In this document: positions 10,179 to 19,174 of the stretch, one piece after another
How positions within the stretch are numbered: the stretch's first letter is position 1
How the letters are laid out: each line of letters opens with the position of its first letter
Notes under the pieces: model-generated
Databases searched by the model: none
The model's input: only the letters and a program-made list of their open reading frames with translations
What the model was told of the DNA's origin: nothing
Assembly (NCBI RefSeq): GCF_013317235.1
Contig: NZ_WLCM01000019.1
Span: 25,323 to 89,322, forward strand
Length of the DNA stretch: 64,000 nucleotides
Direction of reading: 5' to 3'
From: Leisingera sp. ANG59
GTDB taxonomy: Bacteria > Pseudomonadota > Alphaproteobacteria > Rhodobacterales > Rhodobacteraceae
Made by a program: the position numbers and the translations under genes

Positions 10179-10202
10179 GACCCCGGATTCGTTTCCGGGG
10201 TC
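10179..10202 (+). terminator. Strong hairpin between the Amt fusion gene and rplB
   Basis: GACCCCGGA and TCCGGGGTC form a 9-bp stem around a 6-base loop. Only a weak T-rich tail follows (GTTATGTTTG). It may end the 7266-9980 transcript, or act inside the rplB leader if the promoter at 10136 is real. Confidence 0.5.
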
Positions 10203-10224
10203 GTTATGTTTGTCAGGATGTTCG

Positions 10225-10268
10225 AACTCGGGGACCTTCGGGGCCCTATAACTCGGCCACCTTCGGGG
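10225..10268 (+). repeat. Direct repeat in the rplB leader
   Basis: AACTCGGGGACCTTCGGGG (10225-10243) and AACTCGGCCACCTTCGGGG (10250-10268) match at 17 of 19 positions, 25 bases apart. No function is known to me. The rest of the 356-base gap 9981-10336 contains no gene. Confidence 0.6.
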
Positions 10269-10336
10269 GGCTTTCAACATAGCCGGGCCAAAGACAAGAA
10301 CCTAAGGCCTGGCACGCTAAACGGAAGACAGAAAGC

Positions 10337-11179
10337 ATGGCACTCAAGTCGTATAAACCGACGACGCCGGGCCAGCGTGGGCTGGTTCTGATCGACCGTT
10401 CGGAGCTTTGGAAAGGGCGTCCGGTCAAATCCCTCACTGAGGGCCTGACCAAATCGGGCGGCCGGAACAACACCGGACGGATCACTGCACGCCGCCGTGG
10501 CGGCGGCGCAAAGCGCCTCTACCGGATCGTTGACTTCAAACGGAACAAATTTGATGTAGCGGCCACCGTTGAGCGGATCGAATACGACCCGAACCGGACC
10601 GCATTCATCGCGCTGATCAAATACGAAGACGGCGAGCAAGCCTACATCCTGGCGCCGCAGCGTCTGGCTGTTGGCGACAAGGTTGTCGCGTCTGCAAAAG
10701 CCGACATCAAGCCGGGCAACGCAATGCCGTTCTCGGGCATGCCGATCGGTACCATCGTTCACAACATCGAAATGAAGCCCGGCAAAGGCGGCCAGATCGC
10801 CCGTGCAGCCGGTACCTACGCTCAGTTCGTTGGCCGTGACGGCGGTTACGCTCAGATCCGCCTGTCCTCGGGCGAACTGCGCCTGGTCCGTCAGGAATGC
10901 ATGGCCACCGTCGGTGCCGTGTCGAACCCCGACAACTCGAACCAGAACTTCGGTAAAGCCGGCCGTATGCGCCACAAGGGCAAGCGTCCCTCCGTGCGTG
11001 GTGTCGTGATGAACCCGATCGACCACCCCCACGGCGGTGGTGAAGGCCGGACCTCCGGTGGCCGCCACCCGGTGACCCCCTGGGGCAAACCGACCAAGGG
11101 CAAACGGACCCGCAACAAAAACAAGGCGTCGCAGAAGCTTATCGTCCGCTCGCGCCACGCCAAGAAGAAAGGCCGCTAA
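10337..11179 (+). CDS. rplB: 50S ribosomal protein L2
   Basis: At 280 residues this is normal for alphaproteobacterial L2, a primary 23S rRNA binder near the peptidyltransferase centre. The signature [27 protein letters not shown] near the C-terminus is intact. It opens the first ribosomal block. Unusually, rpsJ-rplC-rplD-rplW are not directly upstream; an unrelated signalling gene lies there. Confidence 0.98.
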   Translation: MALKSYKPTTPGQRGLVLIDRSELWKGRPVKSLTEGLTKSGGRNNTGRITARRRGGGAKRLYRIVDFKRNKFDVAATVERIEYDPNRTAFIALIKYEDGEQAYILAPQRLAVGDKVVASAKADIKPGNAMPFSGMPIGTIVHNIEMKPGKGGQIARAAGTYAQFVGRDGGYAQIRLSSGELRLVRQECMATVGAVSNPDNSNQNFGKAGRMRHKGKRPSVRGVVMNPIDHPHGGGEGRTSGGRHPVTPWGKPTKGKRTRNKNKASQKLIVRSRHAKKKGR

Positions 11180-11182
11180 TCC

Positions 11183-11461
11183 ATGGCACGTTCCGTATGG
11201 AAGGGCCCCTTCGTTGATGCTTACGTCCTGAAGAAGGCCGAAGCAGCGCGTGAATCGGGCCGCAATGAAGTGATCAAGATCTGGTCGCGCCGTTCCACCA
11301 TCCTGCCGCAGTTCGTCGGCCTGACCTTTGGTGTGTACAACGGCCAGAAGCATATCCCCGTCAACGTCTCGGAAGACATGATCGGTCAGAAGTTCGGTGA
11401 ATACTCGCCGACCCGCACCTATTATGGCCACGCCGCAGACAAAAAAGCGAAGCGGAAGTAA
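11183..11461 (+). CDS. rpsS: 30S ribosomal protein S19
   Basis: A 92-residue head protein of the small subunit. It starts [20 protein letters not shown] and has the conserved [22 protein letters not shown]. It begins three bases after the rplB stop, in the standard S10-operon order. Confidence 0.98.
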   Translation: MARSVWKGPFVDAYVLKKAEAARESGRNEVIKIWSRRSTILPQFVGLTFGVYNGQKHIPVNVSEDMIGQKFGEYSPTRTYYGHAADKKAKRK

Positions 11462-11464
11462 GTC

Positions 11465-11845
11465 ATGGGCAAGGAAAAGAACCCCCGCCGCGTGGCAGAC
11501 AACGAAGCAATGGCAAAACTGCGCATGCTCCGTACCTCCCCGCAGAAACTGAACCTGGTGGCTCAGATGATCCGCGGCAAGAAAGTCGAGAAGGCCCTGA
11601 CCGACCTGACTTTCTCCAACAAGCGGATCGCGCAGGACGTGAAGAAATGCCTTCAGTCCGCCATCGCGAATGCTGAAAACAACCACAACCTGGACGTCGA
11701 TGAGCTGATCGTCGCCGAGGCATGGGTTGGCAAGAACCTGACCATGAAGCGCGGTCGTCCGCGTGCCCGTGGCCGGTTCGGCAAAATCCTGAAGCCGTTC
11801 GCGGAGATCACCATCAAGGTGCGTCAAGTTGAGGAGCAAGCCTAA
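11465..11845 (+). CDS. rplV: 50S ribosomal protein L22
   Basis: A 126-residue protein lining the peptide exit tunnel. The C-terminal beta-hairpin ([11 protein letters not shown]) and the motif [17 protein letters not shown] are conserved. Its stop codon overlaps the rpsC start by one base (TAATG), so translation is probably coupled. Confidence 0.98.
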   Translation: MGKEKNPRRVADNEAMAKLRMLRTSPQKLNLVAQMIRGKKVEKALTDLTFSNKRIAQDVKKCLQSAIANAENNHNLDVDELIVAEAWVGKNLTMKRGRPRARGRFGKILKPFAEITIKVRQVEEQA

Positions 11846-12555
11846 TGGGTCAGAAAGTCAATCCGATCGGCATGCGCCTTCAGGTCAACCGCACCTGGGA
11901 CAGCCGCTGGTACGCCGACACCAAAGACTACGGTGATCTGCTGCTCGAGGACCTGAAAATCCGCGAGTTCATCAAGGAAGAATGCAAGCAGGCTGGCATT
12001 GCGCGCGTCATCATCGAACGCCCGCACAAGAAATGCCGCGTGACCATTCACACCGCCCGTCCGGGCGTCATCATCGGCAAGAAAGGCGCGGACATCGAAG
12101 TCCTGCGCAAGAAAATCGCCAAGATGACCGACTCCGAGCTGCACCTCAACATCGTTGAAGTGCGCAAGCCGGAACTGGACGCCCAGCTGGTCGGCGAGTC
12201 CATCGCTCAGCAGCTGGAGCGCCGTGTGTCCTTCCGCCGTGCCATGAAACGGGCCGTGCAGAACGCCATGCGCATGGGCGCCCTGGGTATCCGGGTGAAC
12301 GTCGCTGGCCGTCTGGGCGGTGCGGAAATCGCGCGTACCGAATGGTATCGTGAGGGCCGCGTGCCGCTGCACACCCTGCGTGCCGACATCGATTACGCAC
12401 ACTCCGAAGCGATGACTCCCTACGGGATCATCGGGATCAAGGTCTGGATCTTCAAAGGCGAGATCATGGAGCACGATCCTTCGGCGCGTGACCGTAAAGC
12501 ACAAGAAATCCAGGACGGCCCTGCACCCCGTGGTGCTGGTGGCGGCCGTCGCTAA
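11845..12555 (+). CDS. rpsC: 30S ribosomal protein S3
   Basis: A 236-residue protein with an N-terminal KH domain ([20 protein letters not shown]) and the C-terminal S3 domain ([30 protein letters not shown]). It binds 16S rRNA at the mRNA entry. One-base overlap with rplV; AAGGAGG lies before the next gene. Confidence 0.98.
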   Translation: MGQKVNPIGMRLQVNRTWDSRWYADTKDYGDLLLEDLKIREFIKEECKQAGIARVIIERPHKKCRVTIHTARPGVIIGKKGADIEVLRKKIAKMTDSELHLNIVEVRKPELDAQLVGESIAQQLERRVSFRRAMKRAVQNAMRMGALGIRVNVAGRLGGAEIARTEWYREGRVPLHTLRADIDYAHSEAMTPYGIIGIKVWIFKGEIMEHDPSARDRKAQEIQDGPAPRGAGGGRR

Positions 12556-12567
12556 GGAGGATTTGAG

Positions 12568-12981
12568 ATGCTTCAGCCAAAGCGCACTAAATTCCGCAAG
12601 ATGCACAAGGGCCGGATCCACGGCCTGGCAAAAGGCGGTTCCGACCTGAACTTCGGCACCTATGGCCTGAAGGCGACCCAGCCTGAGCGTGTGACTGCAC
12701 GCCAGATCGAAGCTGCCCGCCGTGCCATGACCCGCCACATGAAGCGTCAGGGCCGTGTTTGGATCCGTATCTTCCCGGACACTCCGGTGACCTCGAAGCC
12801 GACCGAAGTCCGTATGGGTAAAGGTAAAGGCTCCGTGGACTACTGGGCAGCCAAGGTTAAGCCTGGCCGCGTGATGTTCGAGATCGACGGCGTCAGCGAT
12901 GAAATCGCCCGCGAGGCCCTGCGCCTGGCCGCGATGAAGCTGCCGGTCAAGACCCGCGTCGTGGTCCGCGAAGACTGGTAA
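12568..12981 (+). CDS. rplP: 50S ribosomal protein L16
   Basis: A 137-residue protein near the A-site tRNA. It has the conserved N-terminus [16 protein letters not shown] and the [19 protein letters not shown] motif. It is the last gene of the first block and is followed by a strong terminator instead of rpmC. Confidence 0.98.
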   Translation: MLQPKRTKFRKMHKGRIHGLAKGGSDLNFGTYGLKATQPERVTARQIEAARRAMTRHMKRQGRVWIRIFPDTPVTSKPTEVRMGKGKGSVDYWAAKVKPGRVMFEIDGVSDEIAREALRLAAMKLPVKTRVVVREDW

Positions 12982-13058
12982 ACGGCGGCTCTGCCGCCGT
13001 ATGTGCTAGTCGTTTTTGCCTGCAAAGGCGGCAAGGGCGCACCCGGTCTGAACAAATC

Positions 13059-13092
13059 AAAGGCCCCCGCTGAGTGATCAGCGGGGGCCTTT
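13059..13092 (+). terminator. Terminator after rplP
   Basis: A 15-bp perfect stem (AAAGGCCCCCGCTGA / TCAGCGGGGGCCTTT) with loop GTGA, flanked by A- and T-runs. It can work in both directions and separates rplP from the inserted gene cluster. Confidence 0.9.
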
Positions 13093-13113
13093 CTTGTCGG
13101 CAACATGGGTATC

Positions 13114-13206
13114 TTACAGCCGCACCGCCCTGTCAGGCGTGAGCTGGTAGATCTCGGAGCCCAGGTTCTTGGCCCGCAGATAGCGTGCCAAAGAGCCGAG
13201 GGTCAC
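13114..13206 (-). CDS. Possible 30-residue peptide or C-terminal gene remnant
   Basis: On the minus strand a GTG at 13206 opens a frame translating as MTLGSLARYLRAKNLGSEIY followed by about ten residues ending in AVRL. It is amphipathic and Leu/Arg-rich, and no SD is convincing. It could be a small protein or the tail of a decayed gene. The stretch 13207-13524 upstream has stops in the continuing frame and no gene I can support. Confidence 0.25.
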   Translation of the reverse strand: MTLGSLARYLRAKNLGSEIYQLTPDRAVRL

Positions 13207-13524
13207 CGTGAAAATCCAGCGAAAAATCCGTCGTCCCCCTGGGCAGCCTGCAGTTTTTTACCCGGGGCAGGGCGGCTATGGGTATGGCTGCGCGGCGGCC
13301 AGCGCGCCTGCACACACTGCAAGCCCTGCGCCCACGGCTGGAGCGGGAAAAGCAACAACTGCCAGACCGGCTGCCGCGGCAGCTTCACAGCTGGCGGCTG
13401 CGCTGTGGCCGGAATGCTGGAGGCTTTGTGCCGAATATTGAGCGCCGGGGCTTGCTGCGGTTTGCGTCGCTGCGCAGTGCTGCCAGAAGTGTGTTGGGAA
13501 AGGGCATCGAAGCCTGCCGCACCG

Positions 13525-14298
13525 CTAGGCGGCGCCCGTCAGGCCCGGGCTGCAGGCCGGGCCGGGCAAGGGCATGCCAGCCGGTAGCGGAACCAAATGG
13601 CTGGGAGCGGCGGCAGGGCTAAGCCGTTCGCAGGCCTGCGAGAAGCTGAGACTCGTGTCCCCGGCAAGGCTGGCCTGGATGCAACTGTCCAGCTCGCCGC
13701 GCTCCTTGAGGTCAGCTGCAAGAGAATGGACGGCTTCGGGAAAGACCCAGTGATGAATATTGGCGCCTCTGGGAAACAGCTGGGCATGCAGGCCGTCCAT
13801 GCCCGTGCCGCTTGAGAAGATGAAATACTCCGTCTCCGGCACAAAATAATGGCCCGCAGGCTTCATCGGAAAGCTCTTGATGCTCTTGGAGTACACCCGC
13901 CACCGCCTGTCTCCGGGCGCTGCCTCCGGATCGACGCTGAACTGCGGCACAAAGGCGACCGACCGGGCAATTGGCAGGAAGGCGCTTGCAACGATGGCCA
14001 AATAGCCGCCCATGCTGTTGCCGATCGAAAACAGCGTGCAGCCCCCTGCCACCTCCTGAACAGTTCTGGTCAGCACGTCCCAATCCAGCCTGTTTCCCCA
14101 GGACCGGGTCTTGTCATAGCAAAAGATGACATTGCTGCAATTGCGCCCCGACCCGGCGAATTCCGGCTGCTGAACGTCGATCAGCTCCACCCCTTGACCG
14201 ATGCCGGGAAAGGACAGCAGAACGGTGCCCCTTGCCGGTGCCGGCCCCGGTTTCAGGGATTCCAGCCGCAAGGTTTCGTCTTCATAAATAATGTGCAT
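13525..14298 (-). CDS. Alpha/beta-hydrolase-like protein of unknown substrate
   Basis: A 257-residue protein starting at ATG 14298 (MHIIYEDETLRLES), with GAAGG about ten bases upstream. GNSMGGYLAIVAS near residue 95 is a nucleophile elbow (G-x-S-x-G) and LLSFPGIGQGVE may form the oxyanion loop; the late PEAVHSL could supply the catalytic His. No signal peptide, so cytoplasmic. It is antisense to its ribosomal neighbours and stands alone. The substrate cannot be told from the sequence. Confidence 0.65.
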   Translation of the reverse strand: MHIIYEDETLRLESLKPGPAPARGTVLLSFPGIGQGVELIDVQQPEFAGSGRNCSNVIFCYDKTRSWGNRLDWDVLTRTVQEVAGGCTLFSIGNSMGGYLAIVASAFLPIARSVAFVPQFSVDPEAAPGDRRWRVYSKSIKSFPMKPAGHYFVPETEYFIFSSGTGMDGLHAQLFPRGANIHHWVFPEAVHSLAADLKERGELDSCIQASLAGDTSLSFSQACERLSPAAAPSHLVPLPAGMPLPGPACSPGLTGAA

Positions 14299-14587
14299 AT
14301 TCCAATGCCTTCGCTTCTGCGGTTTCGGGGGAATCTTGCACAAGGGAGGTTAACCCGCGGTAAGCCCGGACAGCTGAAGGACTGGCTTACGCATGTTTTG
14401 CGGTGGCAGTCTTGCCGCTGGGTTTCACTGGATCGGATCCCCGCATTGCATCCGGGCGCTGGCAAGCCTGTTAACGCGCCGGACACATGCTCTTTTCCTT
14501 GTGCTGCGGGCCAGTGGCCATTCCGCTCGGCCTATCGCCTGTTAACGATATGTACAGCATTTGTTCTCATACTCGGCCTGTAATTGA

Positions 14588-14615
14588 TTGACAGCTCCAA
14601 ATCTGCCCCTAGCGG
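14588..14615 (+). promoter_or_regulatory. Promoter candidate upstream of lipoprotein gene
   Basis: TTGACA (14588-14593), a 16-base spacer and TAGCGG (14610-14615). The -35 is perfect and the -10 weak. The remaining sequence from 14299 holds no gene. Confidence 0.35.
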
Positions 14616-14656
14616 GCGTTCTGTAGCGGTGTGTGTAACGATGAAAGGGAAGCTTC

Positions 14657-14989
14657 ATGATGCGAATGATCGTTCCTGCAGCCCTGTGTTTGAGCCTGCC
14701 CGCTTGCGGCGGGATGGAATTTGACCGCAATGATTTGTCCCATATGTATGGCCCTGCGACGAACTACCGGAATCCGGTGGCGACACGTCAGATCTCCAAA
14801 AGTTTCGTTTCCCAGGAAACCGTATCCCTCGACGGCAATGCCACGCATTGGACGTCGCCCGACGGCTGCACGTATTCCCGCACCCAGGCTCCGGGGTATG
14901 CGCCGGTCTGGTACCTGGTGCAAAACCCCTTTCACATAGGAATGCCAAACGCGCACCGTGACTGCCCGATTTCCGTGGTGGACGGGTAG
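14657..14989 (+). CDS. Small lipoprotein, function unknown
   Basis: A 110-residue precursor. MMRMIVPAALCLSLPACGG is a type II signal peptide with lipobox LPAC, so the mature protein should be lipidated at Cys17. The mature part includes TWTSPDGCTYSR-like and WYLVQNPFHIG stretches with two further cysteines (GCTY and DCPIS) that could pair. AAAGGGAAG lies upstream. No family recognised. Confidence 0.75.
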   Translation: MMRMIVPAALCLSLPACGGMEFDRNDLSHMYGPATNYRNPVATRQISKSFVSQETVSLDGNATHWTSPDGCTYSRTQAPGYAPVWYLVQNPFHIGMPNAHRDCPISVVDG

Positions 14990-15080
14990 GGCTGGCAATA
15001 ACCCCGGGGGCCGAATGGAATCCTTGGCCAGGTGCAGGAGGTGTCTCGCCTCTTGCCCGGTGCTGCGCTAAGACGGCGCC

Positions 15081-15701
15081 ATGGCCCAGATTGAATCGCT
15101 CTTCGTGACCCGCCTCTACCGCGCGCAGCTGTCCGAATACGGACCCAAGGTTGACGCGCAGGAACTGGAAAACTCCTGCCTTGTCATCGCCGGCGACGAC
15201 GATGCCGGCCAGGACTGGTGCGAGGAGAACGGCTATCCCGGCTACACCTCCTATGCCTCGCTCACCGATCTGCCATGGCGCTTTCCGATCTTTGCCGACC
15301 TGGTGAAATCGCTGGACCAGCATGTGGCGGCCTTTGCCAAGGATCTGGAGTTCGATCTGGACGGGCGCGAGCTGAAGCTGGAGGATCTTTGGATCAATAT
15401 CCTGCCCGAGGGCGGCACCCATTCCAGCCACCTGCACCCGCATTCGGTGATCTCCGGCACCACCTATGTGTCGATGCCCGCCGGCGCTTCGGCGCTCAAG
15501 CTGGAGGACCCGCGGTCCGCCCGGATGATGGCGGCGCCCACCCGCACCAAACGGGCCCGGCGCGAGTTGCAGCCCTTCATCTACATGAAGCCGGACGTGG
15601 GCGACGTGCTCTTGTGGGAAAGCTGGCTGCGCCACGAGGTGCCGATGAACATGGCCGAGGAAGAGCGGATCAGCGTCAGCTTCAACTACCGCTGGGACTG
15701 A
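15081..15701 (+). CDS. 2OG-Fe(II) oxygenase-like protein (TIGR02466 type)
   Basis: A 206-residue protein matching in outline the TIGR02466 family of putative 2-oxoglutarate/iron oxygenases. HSSHLHPHSVISGTTYVSMP would hold the first metal ligands of a double-stranded beta-helix. LLWESWLRHEVPMNMAEEERISVSFNYRW holds the distal His and the Arg that contacts 2-oxoglutarate. The substrate is unknown. It is a single gene between two unrelated small genes in the rplP-rpmC insert. Confidence 0.75.
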   Translation: MAQIESLFVTRLYRAQLSEYGPKVDAQELENSCLVIAGDDDAGQDWCEENGYPGYTSYASLTDLPWRFPIFADLVKSLDQHVAAFAKDLEFDLDGRELKLEDLWINILPEGGTHSSHLHPHSVISGTTYVSMPAGASALKLEDPRSARMMAAPTRTKRARRELQPFIYMKPDVGDVLLWESWLRHEVPMNMAEEERISVSFNYRWD

Positions 15702-15743
15702 TCAGTATTTCGGTGCCGCCCGCCTGCTCATGGACCATCGCCT

Positions 15744-16109
15744 GTGTATGACTATACGCCGATCGTGCTCCATGAATGCGAGCAGCTTGTTTATGCGGTC
15801 CACGCGCGCATTGCACCCACGCTGACCGAGGTTCTGGTTGTTGTTCTTTGCGCGCCGGTTGCACTGGTGATTTGGCTGTTTGTTCACCGGGCTTTCCGCT
15901 CAGCCACTTATGTGATCAATACCCGTCGGGTTTTGGCGGTTGATAAACAGGGCGCATTCGGTGAAGTCGCGATCAGAAACATTCGGCGCCTAAAGACCTT
16001 CAGGGGCGCCATGATGGTGCATGCCGGGGAGACCCGCCTCTGGCTCCCCCGCTTGCCGAACGGGTGGCAATTTGAAACCATCCTCAACAAGGTGCGGCAA
16101 TTGGGCTAG
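15744..16109 (+). CDS. Small membrane protein with PH-like cytoplasmic domain
   Basis: A 121-residue protein starting at GTG 15744. One strong transmembrane helix (TEVLVVVLCAPVALVIWLFV, residues 28-47) is followed by a soluble part. There, YVINTRRVLAVDKQGAFGEVAIRNIRRLKTF resembles the beta-strand pattern of bacterial PH domains (YVIT..RV). That resemblance is weak and the function is unknown. Confidence 0.55.
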   Translation: MYDYTPIVLHECEQLVYAVHARIAPTLTEVLVVVLCAPVALVIWLFVHRAFRSATYVINTRRVLAVDKQGAFGEVAIRNIRRLKTFRGAMMVHAGETRLWLPRLPNGWQFETILNKVRQLG

Positions 16110-16183
16110 CGGTTCGGCTCCCCGCAATTGTAAAAGTCCGCAAAGCCGCTTAGCCTCCCGGAACGGCTCTGCGGGAGGTATAG

Positions 16184-17227
16184 ATGGCGCGGCGTTCCCC
16201 TTTTGAAATCGGTGGCTTCCACATTCCGCCCGGCACCCGCCGCACGGTGGATATGCCGGTCAGCGTGCTGTCGGACCACACGCCGGTCACCATGTCCGCC
16301 CATGTGATCCACGGTTCGGAGGAGGGACCTGCGCTGTTTGTCTCCGCCGCTATCCACGGCGACGAGGTGATCGGGGTGGAAATTGCCCGCCGCCTGCTGC
16401 GCAGCCGCCAGTTCTCGCGCCTCAGGGGCACGCTGATTGTGGTGCCGATCGTCAACACCTTCGGCTTCCTGAACCACTCCCGCTACCTGCCGGACCGGCG
16501 CGATCTGAACCGGTCCTTTCCGGGCAGCGAGGGCGGCTCGCTGGCCAGCCGCCTGGCGCATCTGTTCATGACAGAGGTGGTGGCGCGCTGCGATCTGGGC
16601 ATCGACCTGCATTCCGCCGCCATCCACCGCACCAACATGCCGCAGATCCGGGTGTCGCCCAAGTCGCAGGAGACGCTGGGTTATGCCGATGCCTTCGGCG
16701 CGCCGGTGGTGATCCGGTCGTCCCTGCGCGACGGCTCCCTGCGCAAGGAAGCGCAGAAGGCCGGCGTCGATATCCTGCTCTATGAGGCGGGGGAGGGGCT
16801 GCGGTTTGACGAGCAGTCCGCCCGCGTCGGCGTTGCGGGCATCCTGCGGGTGATGCACGCGCTTGGCATGATCCCCGATGACGGCGTGCCGCTGGCTGAG
16901 GCGGTGCCGGTCAAGGCCAGCGACAGCAGCTGGGAGCGCGCGCCCGCAGGCGGTCTGTTGCGCGCCTTCAAGACCACTGGCGAGATGGTGGGGGAGGGCG
17001 AGGTGCTGGGCATCGTCGCCGACCCCTTCGGGGAGGAGGAGGTGGAACTGACCGCCAGCCAGCCGGGCCTGATCATCGGCCGCGCCAACATGCCCATCGT
17101 CAACGAGGGCGACGCCCTCTTCCACATCGCCAAAGTGTCCGCCCCGGAGGAAGCCGAAGGCCGCATCGAAAGCCTGAACGCCCAGCTGGACGGCGCCGCG
17201 ATGTTCGATGAGGATGAGATCATTTGA
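16184..17227 (+). CDS. Succinylglutamate desuccinylase/aspartoacylase-family zinc hydrolase
   Basis: A 347-residue member of the AstE/AspA (M14-like) family. Zinc ligands are visible: AAIHGDEVIG gives His and Glu, DLGIDLHSAA the second His. LLYEAGEG carries the likely catalytic Glu. The C-terminal region (GEVLGIVADPFGEEEVEL, GLIIGRANMPIVNEGDALFHI) is the barrel-like domain typical of the family. It probably deacylates an N-acyl amino acid. No arginine-degradation genes are adjacent, so the substrate is open. Confidence 0.85.
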   Translation: MARRSPFEIGGFHIPPGTRRTVDMPVSVLSDHTPVTMSAHVIHGSEEGPALFVSAAIHGDEVIGVEIARRLLRSRQFSRLRGTLIVVPIVNTFGFLNHSRYLPDRRDLNRSFPGSEGGSLASRLAHLFMTEVVARCDLGIDLHSAAIHRTNMPQIRVSPKSQETLGYADAFGAPVVIRSSLRDGSLRKEAQKAGVDILLYEAGEGLRFDEQSARVGVAGILRVMHALGMIPDDGVPLAEAVPVKASDSSWERAPAGGLLRAFKTTGEMVGEGEVLGIVADPFGEEEVELTASQPGLIIGRANMPIVNEGDALFHIAKVSAPEEAEGRIESLNAQLDGAAMFDEDEII

Positions 17228-17395
17228 GGGAAACCAGCCAGCCGGCCAATGCAGGGCGGCGCGGCGAGGCCCGGTTCAGTTGTGTTCGCGGCAGTCCGGC
17301 AATCTATTGTTGACTGAAGTTCGTTCTGCTACGTCCGCAGCGCCCAACGCTGCGTTGCATTGGGCCGGCTTGAATATTCTCAAAGGACTCCAGTT

Positions 17396-17743
17396 TTGAA
17401 GACAAAACTCATTCTCTTGGCCGCAGCCGTTGCTTCGGTTGCAGCCTGTTCCAAAGACCTGGGCAAAGTACATGAGCGGCGCGCTGCCCTTGTTGCCCGT
17501 GTATTCCCGGCGGAAGCCGACCGCACCGGTATCACTCTTGCCTTCCCCGTCGAGAGCCACCTGGAAATCATCTACTTCCCGGACGAAGTTTCTCACTCGG
17601 CCATTCAGTCGAGAGCAGCTGCTTATTGCAAACGTATCGGTCATCCGACGCTGAAGGTCGCCAGGCCGCTCAAGGATACGCAAACCACCATGGCGGACGG
17701 TACAGTGCGGGCGTCTAAGGGTATCCTCTTCGATTGCGATTAA
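17396..17743 (+). CDS. Small lipoprotein, function unknown (TTG start)
   Basis: Starting at TTG 17396 gives 115 residues with a type II signal peptide, KLILLAAAVASVAACSKD (lipobox VAAC). AAAGGA lies nine bases before it. An earlier in-frame TTG at 17360 has no SD and would bury the signal peptide. The mature part carries two cysteines (AYCKRIG and the terminal LFDCD). No family recognised. Confidence 0.7.
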   Translation: MKTKLILLAAAVASVAACSKDLGKVHERRAALVARVFPAEADRTGITLAFPVESHLEIIYFPDEVSHSAIQSRAAAYCKRIGHPTLKVARPLKDTQTTMADGTVRASKGILFDCD

Positions 17744-17763
17744 CGGCTTGACTGCACCAGGGC

Positions 17764-17797
17764 GGGTGAGGGGCAAACACCCCCTTGCCCCTCACCC
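17764..17797 (+). terminator. Terminator before rpmC block
   Basis: A 13-bp stem (GGGTGAGGGGCAA / TTGCCCCTCACCC) around an 8-base loop, followed by CCTTCTCCTCT. It isolates the inserted cluster from rpmC. The gap 17798-17955 contains TTGACA at 17886 but no good -10. Confidence 0.75.
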
Positions 17798-17955
17798 CCT
17801 TCTCCTCTATAGGGAGCCATCGCTTGCGCCCGGTCCGGCCTGGATCAGGGGCAGGTGATTCTTTTTTGCTGCCCGTTCCGGGCGGTTGACATAACCCACC
17901 AGGTAACAAGGTGACCCTCGGGGCCTTCTGGTGCTTTGGACAAGGAACAAAGGCG

Positions 17956-18156
17956 ATGAACGCCAATGATCTGCGCGAGAAGACCGTGGATGAACTCCGC
18001 GATATGCTCGCATCCCTGAAAAAAGAGAGCTTCAACCTGCGCTTTCAGCAGGCAACCGGTCAGCTGGAATCGACCGCAGGCATCAAGGCGGCCCGCCGCA
18101 ATGCTGCACGCGTCAAGACCATCCTGAACGAAAAAGCCGCTGCAGCGGCCGAATAA
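17956..18156 (+). CDS. rpmC: 50S ribosomal protein L29
   Basis: A 66-residue two-helix protein at the tunnel exit, starting [27 protein letters not shown] 17956 follows AAGGAACAAAGG; an upstream in-frame start at 17911 adds an unconserved 15 residues. It opens the second ribosomal block. Confidence 0.97.
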   Translation: MNANDLREKTVDELRDMLASLKKESFNLRFQQATGQLESTAGIKAARRNAARVKTILNEKAAAAAE

Positions 18157-18167
18157 GGAGCGACACA

Positions 18168-18398
18168 ATGCCCAAACGTATCCTGCAAGGCGTTGTGACC
18201 AGCGACGCAAACGCCCAGACCATCACCGTCTCGGTTGAACGCCGCTTCACGCACCCGGTTCTGAAGAAAACCATCCGTAAGTCCAAGAAATACCGGGCTC
18301 ACGATGAAAAGAACGCTTTCAAGGTCGGCGACACTGTCCGCATCATCGAATGCGCGCCGAAATCGAAAACGAAACGCTGGGAAGTTCTGGAAGCCTAA
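18168..18398 (+). CDS. rpsQ: 30S ribosomal protein S17
   Basis: A 76-residue OB-fold 16S rRNA binder with [33 protein letters not shown] and HDE...[21 protein letters not shown]. The following 99-base gap has a 7-bp hairpin (GAGTCTC/GAGACTC, 18399-18416). Confidence 0.97.
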   Translation: MPKRILQGVVTSDANAQTITVSVERRFTHPVLKKTIRKSKKYRAHDEKNAFKVGDTVRIIECAPKSKTKRWEVLEA

Positions 18399-18497
18399 GA
18401 GTCTCATCCGAGACTCCTGGCGGCTAGACTTAACAGTCAGTCGAAACCCTGGGGGATACCAGCACGCATCGCTGCCCCATAGGTCGGGAGAAACCAC

Positions 18498-18866
18498 ATG
18501 ATCCAGATGCAAACAAATCTGGATGTTGCTGACAACTCCGGCGCCCGCCGAGTTCAGTGCATCAAGGTTCTGGGTGGCTCCAAGCGTAAATACGCTTCCG
18601 TTGGCGACATCATCGTCGTCTCGGTTAAAGAAGCCATCCCGCGCGGCCGCGTGAAAAAAGGCGACGTCCGTAAGGCCGTTGTCGTGCGCACCGCCAAAGA
18701 AGTCCGCCGCGAAGATGGCACCGCGATCCGTTTTGACCGGAACGCAGCTGTCATCCTGAACAACAACAATGAGCCGGTCGGTACCCGTATCTTTGGCCCG
18801 GTTGTTCGTGAACTGCGCGCGAAGAACTTCATGAAGATCATCTCGCTGGCTCCGGAGGTGCTGTAA
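18498..18866 (+). CDS. rplN: 50S ribosomal protein L14
   Basis: A 122-residue protein that forms an intersubunit bridge. [37 protein letters not shown] and the C-terminal [12 protein letters not shown]...[11 protein letters not shown] are conserved. It starts 99 bases after rpsQ, wider than the other gaps in this block. Confidence 0.98.
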   Translation: MIQMQTNLDVADNSGARRVQCIKVLGGSKRKYASVGDIIVVSVKEAIPRGRVKKGDVRKAVVVRTAKEVRREDGTAIRFDRNAAVILNNNNEPVGTRIFGPVVRELRAKNFMKIISLAPEVL

Positions 18867-18868
18867 TT

Positions 18869-19174
18869 ATGGCTGCGAAACTCCGTAAAGGCGACAAGGT
18901 CGTCGTGCTGGCAGGCCGCGATAAGGGCAAGGAAGGCACCATTGCTTCCGTTGACCCGAAAGCCGGCAAAGCCGTTGTCGAAGGCGTGAACATGGCAATC
19001 CGCCACACCCGCCAGACTCAAAACAGCCAGGGCGGCCGTCTGCCCAAGGCACTGCCGATCGACCTGTCGAACCTGGCACTGCTGGACAGCAACGGCAAAG
19101 CAACCCGCGTCGGTTTCCGCGAGGAAGACGGCAAAAAGGTGCGCTTCGCCAAGACCACCGGGGAGACTGTCTGA
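18869..19174 (+). CDS. rplX: 50S ribosomal protein L24
   Basis: A 101-residue assembly-initiator protein with an N-terminal KOW motif ([21 protein letters not shown]). Its stop overlaps the rplE start by one base (TGATG). Confidence 0.97.
   Translation: MAAKLRKGDKVVVLAGRDKGKEGTIASVDPKAGKAVVEGVNMAIRHTRQTQNSQGGRLPKALPIDLSNLALLDSNGKATRVGFREEDGKKVRFAKTTGETV

Noticed and set aside
10274..11839. Minus-strand frame opposite rplB-rpsS-rplV
   Set aside because: Spans three real ribosomal genes; no recognisable protein.
13105..13622. Plus-strand frames after the rplP terminator
   Set aside because: Two overlapping frames, neither with SD nor family resemblance; Cys/Trp/Arg-rich composition looks random.
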